DNA of 64,000 nt from Rhizobium phaseoli (GTDB lineage Bacteria > Pseudomonadota > Alphaproteobacteria > Rhizobiales > Rhizobiaceae): the NCBI RefSeq assembly GCF_003985125.1, contig NZ_ML133582.1:62001-126000 (forward strand), given 5' to 3'. Under the pieces are notes generated by a model, which was not told the origin of the DNA, did not search any database, and saw only the letters and a list, made by a program, of their open reading frames with translations. The number at the start of each line of letters is the position of its first letter. Within the stretch, counting starts at the first letter, position 1. Of the stretch, positions 9,377 through 18,266 are shown in pieces. Made by a program: the position numbers and the translations under genes.

Positions 9377-9530
9377 TGTCGCTCAGCCTGGCCGATTCCT
9401 CCTCCTGTCTACGTGTGAAGACGCTTAGCGTCGAGTTTGGCGAGAACGTCAGCCCACTCTCCGTCATCCCAGGCCTTGTACACTTATCCCGGCCATTCGG
9501 TATATGCGATCGCCGCACTCCTAACTCTAC

Positions 9531-11018
9531 TCAGTCCGGCTGGCCGACCCAGGCATAGCCGAAACGATACCGATCGTCGCCGCGACCGTAGAAATAGGGT
9601 GCGTCGACCACCGCCGCCTCGGGTGCCGCTATGCCGAGATTGGCTTGGAGCCATTGGGCCATGGCCGGCGGAAGCGCTTCGCTGCCCCCCTTCGGCGGTA
9701 TCAGCCAGACGAGGAGAAGCGGGCGCCGGCCAGCAAGATCCGGGTGGAAGCCGGGATAGTCGACGGAGAGCACAGGCACGCCGGGAATATCCTGCCTGAG
9801 ATTGCCGGCGAGCAGGCTGTCGCCGGCAAGGATTGCCGCCGGCTCGGCCTGTTTGCGCAGGTTTTCCAACATCGTGGCATAGGGCCTGTTCAATCGTTCG
9901 TAATGGCCGGTGAAGCGTGCGGCGGCGACGCTGCCATAAAGAACAGCCGGCACGCCGATCATGATGACGGCGACGACGGGCATGAAGCGCCGGAAAGCCT
10001 TGCCGGTCTCGATGCCTGCCGCCTCGACCTTCAGGCAGAAATAGAGCGGCAGGATGAAGAGCATCGGCACCAGCCAGCGATCTTTGATGCCGGCAGCCCC
10101 GCCGAAGACGATCAACAGCAGGATGCCGGCCAGGAAGACGAGCATCATCCGCTCGATGAGCCGCGTCCAGTCCGAGCCGGCGGCAAGCGCCGGACGAAGT
10201 CCCTTGCCGAAGACGACCGCAAACACCGCCACCGTCAATCCGGCAAAGCTGATGACCGCGAGAGCAAGCGAGCCGACACCCATGGCCACCTGCATGAGAT
10301 GGCTCGCATGACCGCTCGCGGTCATCTTCTCCAGAGTGCGGGCGGTGGCGAAATCGAGATTGTCTTTCAGCCAGAAGAGATGCGGCAGGGTGATGACGAG
10401 CGCCACGGCAATGGTCACCACCAGCCGCCGGTCGAAGATCCGCGGCCGCAGGCGCGCATCCGGCAGCGCGGCGATTAGGGCGGCAGCCGGCAGGATGGCG
10501 AAATTATATTTGGCAAGCAGGCCGAAACCGATGCCGACGCCGGCGACGAGATAGGAGGCAAGACTCGGCTGCTTCAGGCTGCGGATGAAGCCGTAGAAGA
10601 AGATGCTGGCCGAGAAGAACACCGCGACCGTGTGGGTGAGGTCGCGCTGCATCTCGAAAGCCATCTGCGGGATCGTCAGCAGCCCGAGCGTTGCCATCGC
10701 AACCAGCGCCTTGTCGCGCAGGACGAGCCGCGCCGTCAGGCCGTACAGCAGGTAGGAGATGAAGAGCAGAAGGTTCTTGACGACGGACAGGGCGACAAGC
10801 GAGACGCCGGCAAACTGGAAGACGCCATATTGAAGCCAGTTGTAGAAGGGCGGTTGCGGGCCGTAGCCGGCGGCCAGCCATTGCGAGCGGAAGACCTGTT
10901 CGGCCTCGTCGAGATCGAGCGAATGCGAGGTCGCGAACCGCACACCGATCTGAAGCGTGAAATAGGCCGCCAGCAGCACGAAAATCCATCGCATATCGCG
11001 AAGGTTGGTCTCGGTCAT
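9531..11018 (-). CDS. GT39 glycosyltransferase, RgtA/B/C-like (galacturonosyltransferase)
   Basis: 495-residue polytopic inner-membrane glycosyltransferase related to ArnT and protein mannosyltransferases. The first periplasmic loop has the catalytic-type acidic motif SLDLDEAEQ at about residues 34-42, followed by GPQPPFYNW. The C-terminus is a soluble periplasmic domain. In R. leguminosarum, Rgt proteins of this size use dodecaprenyl-phosphate-galacturonic acid to add galacturonate to the LPS core and lipid A. Last gene of a minus-strand operon behind the RgtE-like GT2; its ATG directly follows the stop codon of the preceding transferase. It is the most divergent of the three paralogues. Which Rgt it is cannot be decided. 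Confidence 0.82.
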   Translation of the reverse strand: MTETNLRDMRWIFVLLAAYFTLQIGVRFATSHSLDLDEAEQVFRSQWLAAGYGPQPPFYNWLQYGVFQFAGVSLVALSVVKNLLLFISYLLYGLTARLVLRDKALVAMATLGLLTIPQMAFEMQRDLTHTVAVFFSASIFFYGFIRSLKQPSLASYLVAGVGIGFGLLAKYNFAILPAAALIAALPDARLRPRIFDRRLVVTIAVALVITLPHLFWLKDNLDFATARTLEKMTASGHASHLMQVAMGVGSLALAVISFAGLTVAVFAVVFGKGLRPALAAGSDWTRLIERMMLVFLAGILLLIVFGGAAGIKDRWLVPMLFILPLYFCLKVEAAGIETGKAFRRFMPVVAVIMIGVPAVLYGSVAAARFTGHYERLNRPYATMLENLRKQAEPAAILAGDSLLAGNLRQDIPGVPVLSVDYPGFHPDLAGRRPLLLVWLIPPKGGSEALPPAMAQWLQANLGIAAPEAAVVDAPYFYGRGDDRYRFGYAWVGQPD

Positions 11019-12518
11019 CTATCTTGCCCCCGGCCGGACCCAGGCGTAACCGAGCGCGAAATTGTCGCCTAGGCGGCCAAAATAATAGGGAAGCGACAGC
11101 GAGCCGATCTCTTGCGGCACGATGCCCGCCGCCGTCAGCGCCGATGAAAACCGCTCCGGCATGGCGGCATCCGCGGCCGTCGCCGTCTTCTTGCCGCGCC
11201 AGACGATCAGCACCGGCCCCTTGGCCTCGGCATAGGCCGGAATTCCCAAGGCCGGGAAATCCGGTATCACCACGGGCACATCGGGAAGCTGCAGACGCAT
11301 GTTTCCGGCAACATAGGGTTCGGAAGCAATCACCAGCGCAGGTTCGGCCTGCCGGGTCATTTCGCGGGCGAGATCGGCCATCGGCACATTCGGTCGGCTG
11401 TAGGTGCCGATCAGCCCGGCGCCGACCACGCGAAAGCCGAGCGCGATCAATATGCAGGCCATCAGCACCGGAACGACCGGCCGGAAGCGGCGCAGCCCGG
11501 CGGAAAGATCGAGCCCGCCCGCCTGCATCTTTGCCAGGAAATAGATCGGCAGCACCAGCAGGAAAGGGTCGAGCCAGCGCTCACGCACCGTGGTGGAGCC
11601 GGTGAACAGCACGATCAGAACGATGCCGGCAAGGCTTGCCAGCATCATCCGCTCCATCATCCCGGTCCAGCGGTTTCCGGCTGAAAGCATCAGGACAAAA
11701 TCCTGGCGGAAGGCGGCTGCGAAGATGGCGACCGGCAGCGCGGCAAAGGCGATGATGGCGATGAGAAAGGCGAGGAGGCCTTTGCCGATCCGTGTGATAC
11801 CGGCGGGTTCGTTGCCGGCGGCCATCTTGACCAGAGTATCGGAGGAGGCGAATGCGAGATTGCCCTGCAGCCAGATCGCGTGCGGCAGGATGATGACGAG
11901 CGCGACGCCAATCGCGATCAGCATGCGCCAGTCGAGCGCCCTGCGCCGCCATTCGGCGTCAGGCAGGATGGCAATCAGCGCGACCGCCGGCATCAAAGCG
12001 AAATTGTACTTCGAGATCAGCCCGATGCCCGTTGCAAGCCCGAGCAGCAGGTAGCTGCCGACGCCGGGCCGGTCGAGCGTTCGAAAAAAGCCGTAGAGGA
12101 ACAGGGAACTGGCAAAGAGCAGCGCCGTGGTGTGAGTCAGGTCCTGCTGGGCCATGTAGGAGACCTGGGGCAGGGTGATCAGCGCCAGCATGCCGATGGC
12201 GGCGAGCGCCTGGTCCTTCAGCGCTTCGCGCCCGGCGAGGCCGTAAAAGACGTAACAGAGGAAGAGCAGGATATTCTTCGGCACAACAAGCGCGCCGATC
12301 GACATGCCCGTCACCGAAACGATGGCATATTGCATCCAGTTGTAGAAGGGCGGCTGCGGGCCGTAGCCCGCCAGCAGATATTGCGAAAAGAAGGATTGCT
12401 CGGCCTCGTCAAGCTCCAGCGAATGCGGAAGCGCGATGCGCAGCGCGATGTTCAGCACGAAATAGGCTGCCAGCAGCAGCGCCGCGGTTCCGATCGTCCT
12501 CGTCGCGCGTTCCAGCAT
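11019..12518 (-). CDS. GT39 glycosyltransferase, RgtA/B/C-like (paralogue 2)
   Basis: 499 residues with about a dozen membrane helices. The SLELDEAEQ acidic loop motif is followed by GYGPQPPFYNW, and there is a C-terminal periplasmic domain. It is very similar throughout to the transferase at 13675-15168 (both have LISKYNFA and an LPY(Y/L)FG near the end) and less so to the one at 9531-11018. It lies 12 nt downstream of the RgtE-like GT2 gene, which would supply its polyprenyl-phosphate-sugar donor, and abuts the next GT39 gene. Probable role: addition of galacturonic acid to the LPS core on the periplasmic face. The acceptor is inferred only from family. Confidence 0.82.
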   Translation of the reverse strand: MLERATRTIGTAALLLAAYFVLNIALRIALPHSLELDEAEQSFFSQYLLAGYGPQPPFYNWMQYAIVSVTGMSIGALVVPKNILLFLCYVFYGLAGREALKDQALAAIGMLALITLPQVSYMAQQDLTHTTALLFASSLFLYGFFRTLDRPGVGSYLLLGLATGIGLISKYNFALMPAVALIAILPDAEWRRRALDWRMLIAIGVALVIILPHAIWLQGNLAFASSDTLVKMAAGNEPAGITRIGKGLLAFLIAIIAFAALPVAIFAAAFRQDFVLMLSAGNRWTGMMERMMLASLAGIVLIVLFTGSTTVRERWLDPFLLVLPIYFLAKMQAGGLDLSAGLRRFRPVVPVLMACILIALGFRVVGAGLIGTYSRPNVPMADLAREMTRQAEPALVIASEPYVAGNMRLQLPDVPVVIPDFPALGIPAYAEAKGPVLIVWRGKKTATAADAAMPERFSSALTAAGIVPQEIGSLSLPYYFGRLGDNFALGYAWVRPGAR

Positions 12519-12530
12519 CGTGCCGCCGGC

Positions 12531-13541
12531 TTAGGCTTGATCGTCGAAGATCTGCCGCACGATATAGTTCGGGGAGGCGTCGTCACGATAATAAGTGCGT
12601 GCGATCATTTCCGCCAGAATGCCGGTGGTGATCATCTGCACCGACGACAGCAGCAGCACGACGCCGACCATCAGCATCGGCCTCGTGCCGATATCATTGC
12701 CCATGATGAATTTGTCGAAACCGAGATAAAGCAGGATCAGCATGGCGACAGCGCCGAGGCCGAGACCCAGCGAGCCGAAGAAATGCCCCGGCCGCGCCTT
12801 GTAGCGCATGAAGAACATCACCGACAGCAGGTCGAGGATGACGCGGAAGGTGCGCGAAATTCCGTATTTCGAGACGCCGTGCTCGCGGGCATGGTGGGTG
12901 ACGACCATCTCGCCGATACGCGAGCTCGGCACGACGCCGGCAACCCAGGCCGGAATGAAGCGGTGCATCTCGCCCATCAGCTTCACCTGCTTAATGATCG
13001 AGGCACGATAGATCTTCAGGCTGCAGCCGTAATCGTGCAACTTGACGCCGGTGATGCGGCCGATCAGGTAGTTGGCGCACCAGGAGGGGATCTTGCGCAG
13101 GAGCAGGCCGTCTTGGCGGTTCTTGCGCCAGCCGACCAGCAGGTCGAGTTCGCGCCGCTCGAGCTCCGAGACCATCGCAGGAATATCCTTCGGATCATTC
13201 TGCAGGTCGCCGTCCATCGTCGCGATCAGCCGGCCCCGGGCGGTGTCGATACCGGCCTGCATGGCGGCGGTCTGGCCGAAATTGCGCTGCAGCTCGACGA
13301 TTCTGAGCGCCAGCCCCTCGCGCCCGACGAACTTGCGGGCGTTGACGAGCGTCGCATCGGTGCTACCGTCGTCGACGAGGATCAGTTCCCAGCGATGGGG
13401 ATATTGGCCCATCGCCGCCAGGATGCGTTCGACCAGCGGACCGACGCTTTCCTCTTCGTTGAAAACGGGCACGACCAGCGACAGCTCGAGCGATTGTACC
13501 GGATCATTCGTGCCGCGAATGGGCTCTACCGTTGTCTGCAA
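12531..13541 (-). CDS. rgtE: Polyprenyl-phosphate glycosyltransferase (GT2, DPM1/ArnC type), RgtE-like
   Basis: 336 residues: a cytoplasmic GT2 GT-A domain (about 17-240) followed by two C-terminal membrane helices (about 245-320). Motifs include LSLVVPVFNEEESV at the N-terminus, ILVDDGSTD, and the metal-binding ATMDGDLQNDP. Family members move a sugar from a nucleotide donor onto a polyprenyl phosphate. In rhizobia RgtE makes the dodecaprenyl-phosphate-galacturonate used by RgtA-D, which fits the three GT39 genes here. Translation appears to start at TTG 13541, placed 7 nt after GGAG; the nearby ATG 13548 is out of frame. First gene of its operon. Confidence 0.8.
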   Translation of the reverse strand: MQTTVEPIRGTNDPVQSLELSLVVPVFNEEESVGPLVERILAAMGQYPHRWELILVDDGSTDATLVNARKFVGREGLALRIVELQRNFGQTAAMQAGIDTARGRLIATMDGDLQNDPKDIPAMVSELERRELDLLVGWRKNRQDGLLLRKIPSWCANYLIGRITGVKLHDYGCSLKIYRASIIKQVKLMGEMHRFIPAWVAGVVPSSRIGEMVVTHHAREHGVSKYGISRTFRVILDLLSVMFFMRYKARPGHFFGSLGLGLGAVAMLILLYLGFDKFIMGNDIGTRPMLMVGVVLLLSSVQMITTGILAEMIARTYYRDDASPNYIVRQIFDDQA

Positions 13542-13612
13542 CTTTCATCTCCAAAAGGCCGGGCGGCCTGGCAATCCTTACTGCCGCCACCGCGTTTGCG
13601 GAAGCCTACTAC

Positions 13613-13655
13613 ATGAAGTGTCCGTCCGTTGCCAGCGGACAATGCCGGTTTCCCT
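13613..13655 (+). pseudogene. Fossil 5' end of the YbhN-like flippase gene
   Basis: The sequence from about 13528 to 13652 aligns with 15260-15389, the leader and first codons of the YbhN-like gene. Shared blocks include CCGTTGT.GCAAC.TTCAT, CCTACTACATGAAG and CCAGC. The ATG at 13613 corresponds to the true ATG at 15351, but the frame is unrelated after about 14 codons and runs into the end of the next GT39 gene. It is a left-over of a tandem duplication, not a working gene. Confidence 0.6.
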
Positions 13656-13674
13656 CTCCCGGGCCGCCGCAACG

Positions 13675-15168
13675 CTATTGCGCGCCGCCCTCGACCCAGG
13701 AGTAGCCGATGGAAAAGGTATGTTTGCCGTCACCGAAAAGATAGGGCAGCGTCAGCGTATTTATCTCTTTCAGATGAATGCCCGATCTCACGAGATCATT
13801 GGCGAAGCTGGGCGAAATGGTCGGGTCGCTTGCCGTCTCGCCGCGCCAGACAACGAGCACGGGTCCCTTCGCAGCCGCATATTCGGGAACCCCGGGACCG
13901 GGGAAGAACGGGATCACGACAGGGACGTCGGGAAACTCCAGCTTCATATTGCCCGCAACGAACTTGGTTCCCGCGACGATGAGAACCGGTTTGCGGGTCG
14001 CAGTCAGTTCGGTCACGTAGTTGGCGAAGGGGACGTTCGTTCTCGTATAGGTGCCGATATATTGAATGGCGACGATGCGCAGCAGAAGGATCGACAGGAT
14101 GACGATCATGAAGACCGGCACTACCGGCCGGAAGCGGGCAAGGCCGGCGGAAAGATCGAGACCTGCGGTTTCGAGCTTCAGGAACAGATAGATCAGCAGG
14201 ACGAGCAGGCACGGGTCGAGCCAGCGCTCATGGATATCGCTGGCGCCGGCGAAGACGACGATACCGGCGAAGGCGAGCAGGCTGACAACGATCATCCGTT
14301 CGATCACCCGGATCATCGGGCTGGACGAAGAGAGTGCCCGAATGAAATTCCGTCGGAAGGCCGCTGCGACGACAATGATCGGCAGGGCAACGAAGCCGAG
14401 GACAGCGATGACGAGGGAGAGCAGTCCCTGTCGGATGCGGGGAAGGCCGGCGGCGGCCTCATGCTCGGCGGTCATCCGCTCCAGTGTCGGGGCCGAAGCG
14501 TTGGTGAGATTATCGGGCAGCCAGAGTGCATGCGGCAGGACGATCAGAATGGCGATGACGATCGCCGGCAGCAGACGCCAGTCGAACAGGCGACCGCGCC
14601 ACTTCCGCTCCGGCAGGACGGCGATGAAGGCGGCAAATGGCAAAATGGCGAAATTATATTTGGAGATGAGCCCGATGCCGGTGGCGATGCCGATGACGAG
14701 ATAACTGCCGATCGTCGGCTGGCGCAGCGTCCGGAAAAAGCCGAAGAGGAACAGCGAGGTGGCAAACAGCAGAGCAACGGTATGAGTGAGCTCGCGCTGC
14801 GCCATCAGGCCGACTTGCGGCAGGGTAATCAGGCTCAGCATGGCGATGGGCGGGAGCAAACGGCTCTTCAGCACCTCGCGGGCCGCCAGACCGTAGAAAA
14901 GATAGCAGCCGAACAGAATGATGTTTTTCGGAACCGAGAGCGCCCACATCGTAATGCCGGTCACCGAAACGATGGCGTACTGGATCCAGTTATAGAAGGG
15001 CGGCTGCGGGCCGTAGCCGGCCAGGAGATATTGTGAGTAAAACGCCTGCTCCGCCTCGTCGAGATCGAGCGTATGCGGCAGGGCGATGCGGAGCGCGATG
15101 TTCAGCAGGAAATAGACTGCCAGAAAAATAGCGGCGCTCGTCAAGCTTTTGGTAATGCGCTCCAACAT
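13675..15168 (-). CDS. GT39 glycosyltransferase, RgtA/B/C-like (paralogue 3)
   Basis: About 497 residues, polytopic, with the acidic TLDLDEAEQ motif, GYGPQPPFYNW and a C-terminal periplasmic domain. Close paralogue of the transferase at 11019-12518. ATG 15168 is chosen over TTG 15183 because GGAG lies 4 nt upstream and MLERI aligns with the start of the paralogue. It is separated from the GT2 gene by the duplicated flippase-gene fragment and is preceded by a deleted GT2 remnant, so it has its own transcript start or is read from that remnant's leader. Likely an LPS galacturonosyltransferase like its sisters. Confidence 0.82.
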   Translation of the reverse strand: MLERITKSLTSAAIFLAVYFLLNIALRIALPHTLDLDEAEQAFYSQYLLAGYGPQPPFYNWIQYAIVSVTGITMWALSVPKNIILFGCYLFYGLAAREVLKSRLLPPIAMLSLITLPQVGLMAQRELTHTVALLFATSLFLFGFFRTLRQPTIGSYLVIGIATGIGLISKYNFAILPFAAFIAVLPERKWRGRLFDWRLLPAIVIAILIVLPHALWLPDNLTNASAPTLERMTAEHEAAAGLPRIRQGLLSLVIAVLGFVALPIIVVAAAFRRNFIRALSSSSPMIRVIERMIVVSLLAFAGIVVFAGASDIHERWLDPCLLVLLIYLFLKLETAGLDLSAGLARFRPVVPVFMIVILSILLLRIVAIQYIGTYTRTNVPFANYVTELTATRKPVLIVAGTKFVAGNMKLEFPDVPVVIPFFPGPGVPEYAAAKGPVLVVWRGETASDPTISPSFANDLVRSGIHLKEINTLTLPYLFGDGKHTFSIGYSWVEGGAQ

Positions 15169-15179
15169 CGATCTCCAAG

Positions 15180-15278
15180 TCAAGCCGGCAAGGCGTCGTC
15201 ATCTGTCGGGCTGTGGCGCGGATCGTCGGTGTGAAGCGATCTCGCCGCCATTGCCACGAACTCCGCCGTTGTGCGCAA
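15180..15278 (-). pseudogene. Internally deleted second copy of the GT2 (RgtE-like) gene
   Basis: A 32-residue frame starts at TTG 15278 after AGGAG. It matches the GT2 gene at both ends. At the start it has M-R-T-T-A-E against M-Q-T-T-V-E, then HTDDPRHS against GTNDPVQS. At the end, GAC-GAC-GCC followed by a mutated stop (TTG for TAA) and GCCGG matches the GT2 3' end. Nearly 300 codons in between are gone. The frame now ends at TGA 15180, 11 nt before the GT39 start, so it could still act as a translated leader. Confidence 0.6.
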
Positions 15279-15350
15279 CCTTCATTTCTCCTAAAACGCC
15301 TGGCGACGAAACCAAGACCATGCCGACGCCAAGCGAGGAATGCCTACTAC

Positions 15351-16313
15351 ATGAAGAGTTCGATCGTTGAAAGCCAGCAGTCCTGGTTTATGCGCAATCG
15401 CATGACGGCGCTGACGGTCGTTATTGTCGCAGCCTATGCGCTCTTCGTGCAATGGTTCTGGGGGTGGCCCGTCATCATCCGCCAATGGGCCGATGTCGGG
15501 GCAGGTCCGGTGATCGGAGCGCTCGTGGCGCTGACCGGTACCTATTTCCTGCGCACCTGGCGCATCTACGACTATTTTCCGAAGGAGACCGCGGGGCGAT
15601 TTGCAACGCTTTTCCGGGTCACGCAAATTCACAATCTCCTGAACATCATGCTGCCCTTCCGGACCGGCGAAACCAGCTTTCCCCTGTTGATGCGTACCGA
15701 ATTCGGCATTCCGCTGACGCGCGGAACCTCGGCACTCCTAGTCATGCGGCTGCTCGACCTGCATGCTCTGTTGGCGGCTGCCGGCATCGGCTTTGCGCTT
15801 GCCGCGGCCGATGCTCTCGTCGCATGGTCGCTTTGGGCGGCCTTCCTGCTGCTGCCGGTCGCAGCCTTCGCCGCGCGCAGGCCGCTGTTGCGCGGCGCCG
15901 CCAGGCTGTTGCCTGCTAAGGCGCAGAAATTGGTTGTCGAGATCGAAAACGGCTTGCCGCTCGGCGCCGCAGCCTTTGCACGCGCCTGGGCGATGACCAT
16001 CGTCAACTGGCTGGTGAAGGTGATCGTGCTTGCCTGGGCGCTCGGCCTGATGGGCGTTGTACCGATGGCGGCGAGCTTCGGCGGCGCGCTTGGCGGCGAA
16101 CTCTCTTCCGTCCTGCCGGTGCACGCGCCGGGCGGGGTCGGCACCTATCCGGCGGGCATCACCGCCGGCGCCATTGCGCTCGGAGCGTCGAGCGAGCGGG
16201 CGGCGCTGGCTGCACTGGCGCAGGCGAGCGTCAATGCCCATCTGCTGATCATCGTCTCGGCGCTGACGGGCACGGCGATCTCACTGCCGCTCGGACGCCG
16301 CGGCAAGCGCTGA
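15351..16313 (+). CDS. YbhN/AglD-like (LPG synthase transmembrane domain) protein
   Basis: 320-residue polytopic membrane protein of the UPF0104 / lysylphosphatidylglycerol-synthase TM-domain family. Visible are the conserved NIMLPFRTGETSFPLLM loop and the APGGVGTYPAG motif near residue 265. There is no catalytic aminoacyl-transfer domain. Members in polysaccharide clusters are thought to help move or position polyprenyl-linked sugars. Divergence from the rgt-like genes suggests a part in the same LPS pathway, but this is inference. ATG 15351 is taken because GAGGA lies upstream; an in-frame start at 15213 would add an atypical basic stretch. Its last 33 nt overlap the sigma factor gene tail to tail. 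Confidence 0.75.
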   Translation: MKSSIVESQQSWFMRNRMTALTVVIVAAYALFVQWFWGWPVIIRQWADVGAGPVIGALVALTGTYFLRTWRIYDYFPKETAGRFATLFRVTQIHNLLNIMLPFRTGETSFPLLMRTEFGIPLTRGTSALLVMRLLDLHALLAAAGIGFALAAADALVAWSLWAAFLLLPVAAFAARRPLLRGAARLLPAKAQKLVVEIENGLPLGAAAFARAWAMTIVNWLVKVIVLAWALGLMGVVPMAASFGGALGGELSSVLPVHAPGGVGTYPAGITAGAIALGASSERAALAALAQASVNAHLLIIVSALTGTAISLPLGRRGKR

Positions 16314-17522
16314 AATCCGTTTCCTCAAGAATGCCTGCTCCGGCTCCTGCCGGCAGAGCGACAAGGCCGTCTCATAGGCTGCGATCGCCTCTTCTCGCCG
16401 GCCGAGCCGGCGCAGGAAGTCGGCCCGGGCCGAATGGGCGAGGTGATAGGCCTGCAGCTCCCGGCGCCCCAGAATGGCATCGATCAGATCCAGCCCCTTC
16501 GCCGGCCCTTCGGCCATTGAAATCGCCACGGCGCGGTTGAGCTCGACGACAGGTGAGGGCTGGGCTGCCAGAAGCAGATCGTAATAGAAGGCAATCCGCC
16601 GCCAGTCGGTTTGCCCGGCGGTCGGCACCTTCGCATGTTCGGCGGCGATCGCCGCCTGCACCGTATAGGTGCCGATCTCTTCTGTCCGCATTGCCTTGGC
16701 CAGGAGTGCCAGGCCTTCCGAGATCTTGGCGCGGTCCCAGAGCGAGCGGTCCTGATCGGCAAGCAGCACCAGTGCTTCCTCCTTGCTGCTGCGCGCGCTG
16801 CGACGGGAATCCTGCAGCAGCATCAGGGCCAGAAGTCCGCAAACGTCGGGATGCGGCAGCAGTGCCAGCAGCAGCCGCGCCAGCCGGATGGCCTCGCCGG
16901 TCAGATCGGCGCGAACGACCGCGTCTCCCGAAGAGGCGGAATAGCCTTCGTTGAAGACGAGATAGATGACATGCAGCACCCGGTCGAGCCGTTCGGGTAG
17001 CGCCTCGCGGCCCGGCACTTCGTAAGGGACGTTCGCAGCCCGGATCCTGCCTTTGGCGCGCACGATCCGCTGGGCGACCGTCGGCGCCGGAATGAGGAAG
17101 GCATGGGCGATCTCTTCGGTGGTCAGTCCGCAGATTTCCCGAAGCGCCAACGCCATCTGCGCATCGGCGGGAATAACGGGATGGCAACAGGTGAAGACCA
17201 GCCGCAGCATATCGTCTTCGATCGCTTCCATGTCGCCGATCTCCGTTTCGTCGACCGTGTAGAGACTGTCCTCGATGTGCTGCTGCGAGGCATCGAAGCG
17301 CGCCCGGCGGCGGATTGCATCGATTGCCTTGAAACGTCCCGTCGAAACGAGCCAAGCGAAAGGGTTGCCGGGAATGCCGTCAGCCGGCCAGGTCCGCGCC
17401 GCCGCGGCAAAGGCGTCGTGCAGCGCTTCCTCGGCCCGGTCGAAATCGCCGAGCAGACGAATCAGCGTCGCCAGAACCCGGCGCGATTGCGATCGGTAGA
17501 TTTCCTCGATCACGCGTTCCAA
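16281..17522 (-). CDS. ECF42-type RNA polymerase sigma factor with C-terminal helical-repeat extension
   Basis: 413 residues. Sigma region 2 (about 10-75, with DRAEEALHDAFAAAARTWPADGIPGNP) and region 4 (about 110-165, LREICGLTTEEIAHAFLIPAPTVAQRIVRAK) form the N-terminal half. A long alpha-helical extension with TPR-like repeats (about 180-410, including ELNRAVAISMAEGP) replaces an anti-sigma partner. This architecture, together with downstream or adjacent DGPF/YCII genes, is the hallmark of the ECF42 group. No anti-sigma gene is seen. It is the last gene of a four-gene minus-strand operon with three DGPF proteins, which are the expected targets or sensors. Confidence 0.88.
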   Translation of the reverse strand: MERVIEEIYRSQSRRVLATLIRLLGDFDRAEEALHDAFAAAARTWPADGIPGNPFAWLVSTGRFKAIDAIRRRARFDASQQHIEDSLYTVDETEIGDMEAIEDDMLRLVFTCCHPVIPADAQMALALREICGLTTEEIAHAFLIPAPTVAQRIVRAKGRIRAANVPYEVPGREALPERLDRVLHVIYLVFNEGYSASSGDAVVRADLTGEAIRLARLLLALLPHPDVCGLLALMLLQDSRRSARSSKEEALVLLADQDRSLWDRAKISEGLALLAKAMRTEEIGTYTVQAAIAAEHAKVPTAGQTDWRRIAFYYDLLLAAQPSPVVELNRAVAISMAEGPAKGLDLIDAILGRRELQAYHLAHSARADFLRRLGRREEAIAAYETALSLCRQEPEQAFLRKRISALAAASERQ

Positions 17523-17532
17523 CAGGCGATCC

Positions 17533-17892
17533 TCACTCTGGCAGGGTGAGCAGCCTCACCGGACGCAATTCGATCGATCCGACGCGGACGCTTGGAATGT
17601 CCGCGACGACCTTCCGCGCCTCTTCGAGATCGGCTGCCTCGATGATGTAGATGCCAGCCAGATGTTCCTTGGTCTCGACGTAAGGGCCATCGGTCGAAGA
17701 CAGAATGCCATGGCGCACTCTCAGGACCGAGGCGCTGTCGGGACCTTCCAATGCATCGGAATGGATCATGATGCCTTTGCGTTGAAGCTCCTCGTCATAC
17801 TGGAAATGCGCCCTTACGAGATCGTCGCCCTCGGCCTGACTGAGCGTGCCATCCATATCGGCGGGATTATAGATGAGGCAGACGAAGCGCAT
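17533..17892 (-). CDS. DGPF/YCII-related protein (1)
   Basis: 119-residue small alpha-beta barrel protein of the YCII/DGPF family. The name-giving motif appears as SSTDGPYVETKEHLAGIYIIEA in its centre. It starts MRFVCLIYNP. The enzymatic role of these proteins is unknown; they recur as partners of ECF42-type sigma factors. The gene is 10 nt upstream of the sigma gene and 2 nt from the next DGPF gene, so it is translated from the same message. Confidence 0.85.
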   Translation of the reverse strand: MRFVCLIYNPADMDGTLSQAEGDDLVRAHFQYDEELQRKGIMIHSDALEGPDSASVLRVRHGILSSTDGPYVETKEHLAGIYIIEAADLEEARKVVADIPSVRVGSIELRPVRLLTLPE

Positions 17893-17894
17893 GG

Positions 17895-18254
17895 CTATCT
17901 CCCATCCTTGATCGAATAGGCGGGTCTGATTTCGATCGACGCATATTTGAGGATCGGGAAGGTGGAAATGATTGCTTTCGCTTCATCCATGTCCTTGGCC
18001 TCGATCACCACGAACCCACCGAGATGCTCCTTGATTTCGGCGAAGGGACCATCTGTAGCGGCGACAATGCCATTGCGAACGCGGAGCGTTACGGCTCGCT
18101 CGGGTTCATAAAGCGCCAGCGCGCTCAGCATGTGACCGCTGTCGCGCCAATGGTCGTCGCTGACGATGCACTCCTGCGTGACCGCGTCCCATTCCTCCTG
18201 CGTGACTTTGCTGCTCTTTTCGGTATCGAACCAGACCTGACCCAGAAACTTCAT
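17895..18254 (-). CDS. DGPF/YCII-related protein (2)
   Basis: 119 residues, MKFLGQVWFDT at the start and the DGPF motif intact as ATDGPFAEIKEHLGGFVVIEAKD. GGAGG lies 7 nt before the ATG. It is closest to the third copy, with which it shares the M-K-x-L-x-QVWFD opening, indicating local duplication. Function unknown beyond the ECF42 association. Confidence 0.85.
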   Translation of the reverse strand: MKFLGQVWFDTEKSSKVTQEEWDAVTQECIVSDDHWRDSGHMLSALALYEPERAVTLRVRNGIVAATDGPFAEIKEHLGGFVVIEAKDMDEAKAIISTFPILKYASIEIRPAYSIKDGR

Positions 18255-18266
18255 TGCGTGACCTCC

